Assembly: GCF_900100535.1 (NCBI RefSeq)
Contig: NZ_FNDG01000004.1
Coordinates: 248,001 to 312,000, forward strand
Direction of reading: 5' to 3'
DNA length: 64,000 nucleotides
From: Phytopseudomonas flavescens
Lineage (GTDB): Bacteria; Pseudomonadota; Gammaproteobacteria; Pseudomonadales; Pseudomonadaceae
Both the position numbers and the translations under genes were made by a program. Within the stretch, counting starts at the first letter, position 1, and the number at the start of each line of letters is the position of its first letter. Positions 57,187 through 64,000 of this stretch are shown here, in pieces. The notes below the pieces were generated by a model. That model ran no database searches. It was not told the DNA's origin and saw nothing but the letters and a program-made list of their open reading frames with translations.

Positions 57187-57591
57187 ATGTTGCCGACCGA
57201 ATGCCTCTGCACCCGTTTGCGCCGTGCCAGCCGTGGCGTCAGCAAATTCTATGACGACGCCCTGAGCGGTGTCGGGCTCAACGTCGCCCAGTATTCGCTG
57301 CTCGTGCATTTGCAGCGCCTCGGTCAGCCGAGCATCACCGACCTGGCCGATGCCATGGGGCTCGAGCGCAGTACCCTGGGGCGTAACCTGCGTGTCCTCG
57401 AGGGACGGGGCCTGGTGACGCTGCAGGGTGGCGTCGACCAGCGCAATCGCCTGGTGTCGCTGAGCGCGGCTGGCGGGCAGCTCCTCGCCGAGGCATTGGG
57501 CGCCTGGCAGACGGCGCAAGCGCAACTGCAACAACGACTGCACCCGCAACACATGGAGGCGCTGGACGAATTGCTCGCCAGCCTGGATTGA
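57187..57591 (+). CDS. MarR family transcriptional regulator
   Basis: Encodes 134 residues with the winged-helix core (LNVAQYSLLVHLQRLG...SITDLADAMGLERSTLGRNLRVLEGRGLV...) of MarR. The start is preceded by GTATATACATAC (57170-57181), a short AT-rich motif with a GTATATAC palindrome that may be the operator or -10. It probably controls the MFS transporter 64 bases downstream. Confidence 0.9.
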   Translation: MLPTECLCTRLRRASRGVSKFYDDALSGVGLNVAQYSLLVHLQRLGQPSITDLADAMGLERSTLGRNLRVLEGRGLVTLQGGVDQRNRLVSLSAAGGQLLAEALGAWQTAQAQLQQRLHPQHMEALDELLASLD

Positions 57592-57655
57592 CGGCAGTGG
57601 GCGTGCATCGCCTCTTCCCACTTTGCGTTTCGACCTGACCACAGAAGGGCAAGCA

Positions 57656-58858
57656 ATGAGTTCGGTACGGCGCACGAGCTTCTGGCTGATGCTGGGAGCC
57701 TCCCTGATCCTCGCCTTGTCCCTTGGCACTCGCCATGGGTTCGGTCTGTTTTTGTCGCCGATGAGCGATGATTTTGGCTGGGGGCGTGGCGTCTTTGCCT
57801 TCGCCATCGCCTTGCAGAATCTGATCTGGGGTATGGCTCAGCCATTCACCGGTGCCCTGGCGGATCGTTTCGGCGCGCAGCGCGCGATCATCGTCGGCGG
57901 TCTGCTATACGCGGCGGGGCTCATCCTCATGGGCCTGTCGGACTCGCCGCTGTCGCTGTCATTGAGTGCCGGCCTGCTGATCGGCATCGGTCTGTCGGGC
58001 ACCTCGTTCTCGGTGATCCTCGGCGTAGTCGGCCGTGCTGCGCCGGTGGAGAAACGCAGCATGGCCATGGGTATCGCGGCGGCGGCGGGCTCCTTCGGCC
58101 AGTTCGCCATGCTGCCGGGTACCCTGGGCCTGATCGGCTGGCTGGGTTGGTCGGCGGCACTGGTCGCCCTGGGGGGCATGGTGGCACTCATCGCGCCCCT
58201 GGCGGCCATGGTCAAGGATCGCCCACAGGTCTCACAGGGACCCCAGCAGACGCTGGGTGAGGCACTGCGCGAAGCGTTCAAACATTGCGGTTTCTGGCTG
58301 CTGGCGCTGGGCTTCTTCGTCTGCGGTTTCCAGGTGGTGTTCATCGGTGTTCACCTGCCGGCCTATCTGGTCGACCAGCATCTGCCGGCCTTCGTCGGTA
58401 CAACCGTGCTGGCTCTGGTCGGGCTGTTCAACGTATTCGGTACCTATATCGCCGGCTGGCTCGGCGGGCGGCGCTCCAAACCACGGCTGTTGAGTGCGCT
58501 GTACCTGGCGCGTGGCGTGGTCATCACGCTGTTCATCACGGTGCCGCTGAGCGTCTGGACGGCCTATGCCTTCGGTATCGCCATGGGCCTGCTGTGGTTG
58601 TCCACGGTGCCGCTGACCAATGGTACGGTGGCGACCCTGTTCGGGGTGCGCAACCTGTCCATGCTCGGCGGCATCGTCTTCCTGTTCCATCAACTGGGTT
58701 CTTTCCTCGGCGGCTGGCTGGGCGGTTACCTCTACGACCATACGGGCAGCTATGATCTGGTATGGCAGATTTCCATCCTGCTCAGCGTTCTGGCCGCAGC
58801 GCTCAACTGGCCGGTTCGCGAACAGCCCGTCGCCCGTCTGCAAGGTGCCCAGGCATGA
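57656..58858 (+). CDS. Major facilitator superfamily transporter
   Basis: Encodes 400 residues with twelve predicted membrane helices and the MFS loop motif GALADRFGAQRA near residue 66. The N terminus (SLGTRHGFGLFLSPMSDDFGWGRGVF) resembles the oxalate/formate antiporter-like group. The substrate cannot be read. The upstream MarR and the small downstream gene (ATGA overlap) suggest a unit. Confidence 0.9.
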   Translation: MSSVRRTSFWLMLGASLILALSLGTRHGFGLFLSPMSDDFGWGRGVFAFAIALQNLIWGMAQPFTGALADRFGAQRAIIVGGLLYAAGLILMGLSDSPLSLSLSAGLLIGIGLSGTSFSVILGVVGRAAPVEKRSMAMGIAAAAGSFGQFAMLPGTLGLIGWLGWSAALVALGGMVALIAPLAAMVKDRPQVSQGPQQTLGEALREAFKHCGFWLLALGFFVCGFQVVFIGVHLPAYLVDQHLPAFVGTTVLALVGLFNVFGTYIAGWLGGRRSKPRLLSALYLARGVVITLFITVPLSVWTAYAFGIAMGLLWLSTVPLTNGTVATLFGVRNLSMLGGIVFLFHQLGSFLGGWLGGYLYDHTGSYDLVWQISILLSVLAAALNWPVREQPVARLQGAQA

Positions 58859-58980
58859 CATTCAGACCCTGGCTTGCTGCAGCCATTGGCGCAGTTGCCT
58901 TGTCGGCACTGGCAGTGGTCTTCTGGGGCTGGCATCAGGGTGGGCTGGCGATCATGCAGTTGGGGATGAGCCTCTGCTGA
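58855..58980 (+). CDS. Small single-pass membrane protein
   Basis: Encodes 41 residues from an ATG overlapping the MFS stop (ATGA). The sequence has a hydrophobic helix ([20 protein letters not shown]) and ends GMSLC. It is translationally coupled to the transporter, which suggests an accessory subunit, but no function is known. Confidence rests on the overlap and composition. Confidence 0.65.
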   Translation: MTFRPWLAAAIGAVALSALAVVFWGWHQGGLAIMQLGMSLC

Positions 58981-59008
58981 GCGGATTTACCGAGAAGGAA
59001 ACCACCTG

Positions 59009-59560
59009 ATGCGCGTGCGACTGTTTGCTTTGCCGCTGGTTCTGCTGGCGTTCACTGTCTCCGCACAGGCTGCCGAGTGCCCGGCGCTGCTGCAGGGTGA
59101 GCTGCCCAAGTTGCGCTCCAAGGAGAAGATCGACCTGTGTGAGCAGTTCGCCGGCAAGCCGCTGGTGGTGGTCAATACCGCCAGTTTCTGCGGCTTCACC
59201 TCGCAGTTCGAAGGGCTGGAAGCGCTCAATCAGCGCTACCGGGGGCAGGGCCTCGCGATTCTCGGCGTACCGTCGGATTCGTTCAGGCAGGAGTCTGACG
59301 ATGCCGAGGAGACCGCCAAGGTCTGCTACGTGAATTACGGCGTGACCTTCACCATGAGCGAAACCCAGCCGGTGACCGGCGACCAGGCCATTCCCTTGTT
59401 CAAGGAACTGGCTGCGCAGACGGCAGCGCCACGCTGGAATTTCTTCAAGTACGTAGTCGACCGCAAGGGTCAGGTTATCGCGCGGTTTTCCAGCATGACC
59501 CAGCCCGATGATCCCGAGCTGATCGCAGCGGTGGAGAAGGCCATCGCGTCACAGCCCTGA
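59009..59560 (+). CDS. Glutathione peroxidase family protein, exported
   Basis: Encodes 183 residues: signal peptide (residues 1-21, ending VSAQAAE), then the peroxidase domain with the active Cys in [15 protein letters not shown], and FNPxx-like [12 protein letters not shown]. The Cys replaces selenocysteine, as usual in bacteria, so it is probably a thiol peroxidase that uses thioredoxin-like reductants in the periplasm. Confidence 0.9.
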   Translation: MRVRLFALPLVLLAFTVSAQAAECPALLQGELPKLRSKEKIDLCEQFAGKPLVVVNTASFCGFTSQFEGLEALNQRYRGQGLAILGVPSDSFRQESDDAEETAKVCYVNYGVTFTMSETQPVTGDQAIPLFKELAAQTAAPRWNFFKYVVDRKGQVIARFSSMTQPDDPELIAAVEKAIASQP

Positions 59561-59574
59561 ATCGAGTGAACCAT

Positions 59575-59607
59575 GAAAAATCGCGGCATGAGCCGCGATT
59601 TTTTTGT
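59575..59607 (+). terminator. Rho-independent terminator after the peroxidase gene
   Basis: AAATCGCGGC / GCCGCGATTT stem with a short loop ATGA is followed by seven T residues, 15 bases after the stop. Confidence 0.93.
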
Positions 59608-59667
59608 TTCAGATTTGCCGTCGGTTGAGCACGCTACACCTGATGGTAGCTGGTGCTCGAGATCGGC

Positions 59668-60957
59668 TCAGAAACGGTAGGTCAAGGATGCACCCAGGCC
59701 GTGGGCGCTGTTCTTGTAGGTGGCGTTGTAGCTACCGCGTGCAGCGCTGCTGCGGTTGATGTCGACATCTTCCTCCTTGAGGTAGGAATAGGCCAGGTCG
59801 ATGGTCATGTCATCGCTGGGACTCCAGCCCGCACCCACGCTGAAAATCGTCCTGTCGCCAGAGGGAATGCGCGGAGAGCGGTCGGTGTTGTTGATTGGTG
59901 ACTGGTCGATGGCCACCCCGGTACGCAGCACCCACTGCGGATTGAGCTTGTAGGACACGCCTATGGCGTGGGCCCAGGTGTCATGCCAGTTCTGCTCTTC
60001 GACGATGGTGCCGAGGGGGCCGGCGAAGGCTCCGCCAACGCCTTCGTTTTCGATGCGCAGCTCCTTGAATCGGCTCCAGCGCGTCCAGGTACTGCCGGCA
60101 TAAAGGGTCCATGCCTCGTTCAGTTCATGGGTGAACGACATGTCGACGGATTCGGGCGTGGTCACATCCAGAGACGCGTCGTACTTGCCCGCCGAGCTGC
60201 CGATGATGAAGCCCGGGCCGGATACCCGCGTATCGCCTTCCAGTTCGTACTTGACCCGTGAACGATAGGTGACGCCGGCGCGAGTCTGCGGAGTGAACTC
60301 GTACAGCACGCCGACGTTGAAGCCCACGGCCACGTCGTCGCCCTTGATCTTGACCTTGCCATCATTGCTGCCCGGCGGGCCGATCGGGTTGGTCAGCGAC
60401 GACGTCAGCTCACCTTCGATATGGTTGAAGGTCGGGCCGAAACCGACCGACAGCTGATCGTTGAAGCGGTAACTCAGTGTCGGTTGCACGGTGATGACCC
60501 GCACATAGCTCTTGTCTGCGAAATAACGACCCTGAAAGCCGGTCTCGTAATCGGTCGCCAGGCCGAAGGGGACGTAAACGCCGATGCCGAAGGCGACTTT
60601 TTCATCCAGCGGCTTGACGTAGTAACCCATGGGCACGCCGGTGGTGGGCACCATGTCGCCGTCGTTGCTGCCGCCATTGGCAGTGCCGGCAGCGGTGCGG
60701 CTGCCGTTGCTGCTGATGCTGCTCTTGGCGTGGATGGCGGCGACGCCGAAGTTGATCTGCTCGCGCTTGATACGTGCCATGCCGGCCGGGTTGCCGACCA
60801 CCGTGCTGGCATCCTCTGCGGAGGACGAGCGGCCTGCGAAGGACATGCCCATGCCCGAGACACTCTGCTCGTTGAGGGCAAAGCCGCTGGCCAGGGTGTA
60901 GCTGGAGGTGGATGCGATGGCGATTGCCAGACCGGTTCTTAGGATTCTTGTACTCAC
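59668..60957 (-). CDS. FadL/OmpP1 family outer-membrane transporter
   Basis: Encodes 429 residues from a GTG start (AAGGAGC upstream). Signal peptide about 1-23, mature start GFALNEQSVSGMGMSFAGRSS, matching FadL, whose N terminus plugs the barrel. It ends in an aromatic residue (SLTYRF), typical of barrels. It imports long-chain fatty acids or other hydrophobic molecules across the outer membrane. The promoter should lie in the 773-base region to its right. Confidence 0.92.
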   Translation of the reverse strand: MSTRILRTGLAIAIASTSSYTLASGFALNEQSVSGMGMSFAGRSSSAEDASTVVGNPAGMARIKREQINFGVAAIHAKSSISSNGSRTAAGTANGGSNDGDMVPTTGVPMGYYVKPLDEKVAFGIGVYVPFGLATDYETGFQGRYFADKSYVRVITVQPTLSYRFNDQLSVGFGPTFNHIEGELTSSLTNPIGPPGSNDGKVKIKGDDVAVGFNVGVLYEFTPQTRAGVTYRSRVKYELEGDTRVSGPGFIIGSSAGKYDASLDVTTPESVDMSFTHELNEAWTLYAGSTWTRWSRFKELRIENEGVGGAFAGPLGTIVEEQNWHDTWAHAIGVSYKLNPQWVLRTGVAIDQSPINNTDRSPRIPSGDRTIFSVGAGWSPSDDMTIDLAYSYLKEEDVDINRSSAARGSYNATYKNSAHGLGASLTYRF

Positions 60958-61730
60958 GGGGTGCTCCTTGGCAGGGTCGGGGAAACTCTTGCGTTGCTGT
61001 CTTTATGTCAATCTGGAAAGTTCGCCGCTGGATACCATGCCATCGGGGTGAAACTCTCCGTCAAGGCAGAATATAGAGCCTTGCGGGAGTTGGCACCTGT
61101 GACTCGATAGTCAGTTGGTTCGGTGGCAACCACTCGTCCGGGAGTGCTGCTTTGCCTGCTTGAAATGGGGGCATGCAAGGTGCTGCAGTTACTCCCGTAG
61201 GTACCTCTGCGAATGAACGAGCGGTGAGAGCCATAGCGTGCTCGACGCGCCAGGTGCGGGGAAAGCCCACAGGCCTATAATCCAATTGATGTAAGAGGTT
61301 AGCTGCTTGAATTGAATCCTAGTGGGACATCCAGGCGGTAAGGGGCTGTTTTTAAATCGATTGAGGATCTGAACCGCCTTGCATATGCCGAATTGTAAGT
61401 GTCGCAAAGCACTGTGGGGCAACTCGGCCGATCCACATTGACACCACGGCCGGGACTTCGGCAGTATCGACGCATAGTCGTCTTGACCGAGCATTCCATG
61501 TTCCCTATCTCCCAGCCCATGCTCCCTGTTCCTGGCCTAGTCGCCGGGTGGTGGCGCGTTTGCCTGGAAGCCGGCAAGTCGAAGAAACAGTCGCTCATTT
61601 GACCGGGGCGCGCTGTCCCGTCAGATGGGCTGACAGGACAGAGGCGCGAAGTCGAAGCATTCTTTCGCCACACGCCCTTGCTGCACTCCATCGACGGTGA
61701 CCACACGGTCTACACCAAGGAGTTGCATGC
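60958..61730. other. 773-base intergenic region without a convincing gene
   Basis: Composition is less GC-rich than the surroundings and lacks the codon bias seen in neighbouring genes. Short open frames on both strands have no family I recognise. It should contain the fadL promoter and that of the dapA-like gene, whose ATG follows AAGGAG by about 8 bases. The large gap may mark a decayed gene. Confidence 0.5.
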
Positions 61731-62585
61731 ATGTCTACATTTTCCGGAATCTGGGTCGCCCTGGTTACGCCATTTCGTGATGGGCAGGTGGATCTGCCCG
61801 CTTTACGCTCGTTGGCCGTGCACCTGCTGGAGATGGGCGCGGCCGGGCTGGTGGTCTGCGGTACCAGCGGCGAAGCGGCTGCGCTGGACGAACGCGAGCA
61901 ACTGGCGGTGCTCGACGCCGCGCTCGAGGTGGTGCCTGCCAGCCGCGTGGTGATGGGGCTCAGTGGCAACAATCAGACTGCGGTACTGGCCCGCTTGCAG
62001 CGCATCCAGAGCCGCCCGCTGGCGGGTTTGCTGGTGCCGGCACCTTATTACATCAGACCGTCGCAGCAGGGGCTGTTGGCATTCTTCGAGGCCATCGCCG
62101 ACGCCTCGCGGTTGCCTATCATCCTTTACGACATTCCTTACCGCAGCGCCGTCAGCATGGAGCTGGAGACCGTCCGACAGCTCGCCGGGCACCCGCGAAT
62201 AACGGCGATCAAGGATTGTGGCGGCGATGCGCGCAAGACCCAGACGCTGATCGAAGATGGAGTGCTCGACGTACTCGCCGGTGAAGACGAGCAGATATTC
62301 ACCACCCTGTGTCTTGGTGGCAGCGGTGCCATTTCGGCCGCAGCCCATATCCGCACCGCCGATTTCGTGCAGGTGGTGGCGTATCTGCAACGGGGCGACC
62401 TGCAGGCCGGTCGTACCCTGTTTCGCCAACTGCTGCCGTTGATCCGTCTGGCCTTCGCCGAGCCCAATCCGGCACCGATAAAAAGCCTGCTGGCCATGCG
62501 GGGATGGATTGCCGATGAGTTGCGCGAGCCCATGCTGCGCTGTTCCGACGCCTTGCGTGAGCGCCTGCGTGATGAGCGACTGTGA
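61731..62585 (+). CDS. Dihydrodipicolinate synthase/N-acetylneuraminate lyase family protein
   Basis: Encodes 284 residues of the DapA fold. The Schiff-base Lys is in ITAIKDCGGD near residue 155; the Tyr in ILYDIPYRS and the T-S pair in CGTSGEAAALD are present. Canonical DapA has GTTGE and YNVPSRT, so this is a diverged paralogue; it may act as DapA or on another 2-oxo acid. An additional dapA is expected elsewhere. Confidence 0.85.
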   Translation: MSTFSGIWVALVTPFRDGQVDLPALRSLAVHLLEMGAAGLVVCGTSGEAAALDEREQLAVLDAALEVVPASRVVMGLSGNNQTAVLARLQRIQSRPLAGLLVPAPYYIRPSQQGLLAFFEAIADASRLPIILYDIPYRSAVSMELETVRQLAGHPRITAIKDCGGDARKTQTLIEDGVLDVLAGEDEQIFTTLCLGGSGAISAAAHIRTADFVQVVAYLQRGDLQAGRTLFRQLLPLIRLAFAEPNPAPIKSLLAMRGWIADELREPMLRCSDALRERLRDERL

Positions 62586-62646
62586 GCGTGCAACACGGCG
62601 GCGACTCACGGGATATACTGCGCGGCAATCTTTACGGGAGAGCCGC

Positions 62647-63780
62647 GTGAGCATCGAAATTGTCTGGATTCGAGACAACGCCAGCCTGGCGGAGCATTGC
62701 TCTGCCTGGCGCAAACAGCCATTTCTGGCGCTGGACACCGAGTTCATGCGCGTCGACACCTTTTACCCGATTGCCGGTCTTCTGCAGGTCAGCGAGGGCG
62801 AGCGGGCCTATCTGATCGACCCGCTGCCGATCGACGACTGGTCGCCCTTCGCCGCACTGCTCGAGGATGTACGGGTGGTCAAGGTGGTGCATGCCTGCAG
62901 TGAAGACCTGGAAGTGCTATTGCGCCTGACCGGCAGCCTGCCGGTGCCGCTGTTCGATTCGCAACTGGCGGCCGGTTATCTCAACCTTGGATTCTCCATG
63001 GGCTATTCGCGGCTGGTACAGGCGGTGCTGGGCATCGAACTGCCCAAGGGCGAGACCCGCTCGGACTGGCTGCAGCGCCCGCTTTCCGATACGCAGGTCA
63101 GCTACGCCGCCGAAGACGTGGTGCACCTGGCCGAACTCTACCGGCGTCTGCAGGACAGGCTGCCGGCCGAGAAGAATGCCTGGATACTCGAGGACGGTGC
63201 CGAGCTGGTCGCGGCCCTCGGTCGCGAGACGCCTGCCGAGGAGGCCTATCGCGAAGCCAAGCTGGCGTGGAAACTGTCACGCGCCCAACTGGCGGTGCTG
63301 CGTGTGCTGTGCATCTGGCGGGAGCGGCAGGCGCGGGCGCGCAACCAGCCACGCAACCGGATTCTACGCGAACACTCGTTGTGGCCACTGGCCCGCCAGC
63401 AACCGGGGGATCTGGTCAGTCTGGCGCGCATCGAGGAGATGCACCCGAAGACCGTGCGCCAGGACGGCGAGACCATCCTGCAGATGATCCGCGAGGCCGC
63501 CGCGCTGCCTCAGAGCGAGTGGCCGCCGGCCATGCCGGAGCCGCTGCCGCTGGAGTCCACGGCGCTGCTCAAGAAGCTGCGAGCCATTGGCCAGCGTGAA
63601 GGCGAACGTCTGGATATCGCCCCGGAACTGATGCTGCGCAAGAAGACCCTCGAGGCCCTGCTCAAGAGCGGTTACCCGGATGGTCCCTACCGCCTGCCAG
63701 AGAGCCTGCGCGGCTGGCGCCGTGAGCTGATGGGCCAGGCGTTGCTCGATTGCCTGGCCGCTCAAGGAGAGTCCGCTTGA
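62647..63780 (+). CDS. rnd: Ribonuclease D
   Basis: Encodes 377 residues from GTG 62647 (GGGAG upstream). DEDD exonuclease motifs: [10 protein letters not shown] near 27, [11 protein letters not shown] near 83, and [14 protein letters not shown] near 158. Two HRDC-like helical domains follow. It trims tRNA and other RNA 3' ends. Its stop overlaps the ycgL start. Confidence 0.95.
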   Translation: MSIEIVWIRDNASLAEHCSAWRKQPFLALDTEFMRVDTFYPIAGLLQVSEGERAYLIDPLPIDDWSPFAALLEDVRVVKVVHACSEDLEVLLRLTGSLPVPLFDSQLAAGYLNLGFSMGYSRLVQAVLGIELPKGETRSDWLQRPLSDTQVSYAAEDVVHLAELYRRLQDRLPAEKNAWILEDGAELVAALGRETPAEEAYREAKLAWKLSRAQLAVLRVLCIWRERQARARNQPRNRILREHSLWPLARQQPGDLVSLARIEEMHPKTVRQDGETILQMIREAAALPQSEWPPAMPEPLPLESTALLKKLRAIGQREGERLDIAPELMLRKKTLEALLKSGYPDGPYRLPESLRGWRRELMGQALLDCLAAQGESA

Positions 63781-64000
63781 AACGTATCTGCTCCATCTAC
63801 AAGAGCCCCCGCAAGGATGGCATGTACCTCTACGTGCTGCGTGCCGATGCGCTGAAACAGGTTCCCGAGAATCTGCTGAGCGCCTTCGGGCCGCCCGTCC
63901 TTGCCTTCGACATGGTGCTGACGCCTGAGCGCACCCTGGCACGCGAAGACATCCACAAGGTGCTGGAGAACCTCGATAGCCAGGGTTATCACCTGCAGAT
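63777..64000 (+). CDS. YcgL domain protein, partial at window end
   Basis: Starts at TTG 63777, overlapping the rnd stop (TTGA); 74 codons are visible before the window ends. The sequence [29 protein letters not shown] matches YcgL, a small family nearly always next to rnd. Function unknown; the coupling suggests RNA metabolism. Confidence 0.92.
   Translation, partial: MKRICSIYKSPRKDGMYLYVLRADALKQVPENLLSAFGPPVLAFDMVLTPERTLAREDIHKVLENLDSQGYHLQ

Noticed and set aside
61678..61770. Open frame reading into the dapA-like start
   Set aside because: It overlaps the dapA-like gene out of frame, is short, and has no recognised family.

Overview
The window is a GC-rich, gene-dense chromosomal segment from a Pseudomonas (Gammaproteobacteria). 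The assignment rests on gene content and order: a GDH-180 type gdhB; pyrD next to an rmf that carries the structured rmf leader; rlmKL-dacB-yggL; a B12-riboswitch-led cob operon followed by MarR/MFS/glutathione peroxidase/FadL; and rnd-ycgL at the end. I see no rRNA, tRNA, CRISPR array, insertion sequence or intact prophage. I cannot name the species.

Layout. (1) 98-7087: four co-directional genes (DUF1302 outer-membrane type protein, DUF1329 periplasmic protein, YCF48-like propeller, MMPL/RND pump), read here as an uncharacterised trans-envelope transport system. (2) 7242-8929: LysE-type exporter and an AraC regulator, separated by a REP-like repeat. (3) 8943-15758 (minus): a Bat-type operon, MoxR ATPase - DUF58 - DUF4381 - BatA - BatB/TPR - BatD, with every junction overlapping. 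(4) 16078-22336: a CbADH-like alcohol dehydrogenase and the 1622-residue NAD-glutamate dehydrogenase. (5) 22521-30973: lipase-like hydrolase, an unknown gene, DUF2835, pyrD, rmf, rlmKL, dacB, yggL. (6) 31077-40919: cache/HAMP sensory protein without an obvious output domain, FUSC protein, dGTPase, a phage-switch-like pair of HTH genes around a palindrome-rich intergenic region, EAL phosphodiesterase, holin-family/DUF883 envelope genes, an ammonium-transporter gene reduced to its two ends, and a DUF5610 gene. (7) 40973-47690: glutaredoxin-like protein, CheV, SprT, DnaJ-related protein, ttcA, a lipoprotein, a DNA glycosylase, a sirtuin and two tandem NlpC/P60 lipoproteins. (8) 47811-57038: cobalamin riboswitch and the late B12 operon cobO-cobB-bluB-cobD-cobC-cobQ-cobU-cobT-phosphatase-cobS. 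(9) 57187-64000: MarR, MFS, a 41-residue protein, glutathione peroxidase, FadL porin, a DapA paralogue, ribonuclease D and the start of ycgL.

How they work together. The cob operon covers adenosylation, amidation, aminopropanol attachment, lower-ligand (DMB) synthesis and activation, and nucleotide-loop assembly, all behind one riboswitch. The Bat operon pairs an AAA+ MoxR ATPase with VWA proteins and a periplasmic BatD. rmf, yggL and rlmKL are ribosome-related genes lying close together. The parts least explained by known biology are the four-gene envelope cluster at the left end, the Cox/XRE-like divergent pair at 36 kb with its untitled partner gene, and the amt deletion remnant.
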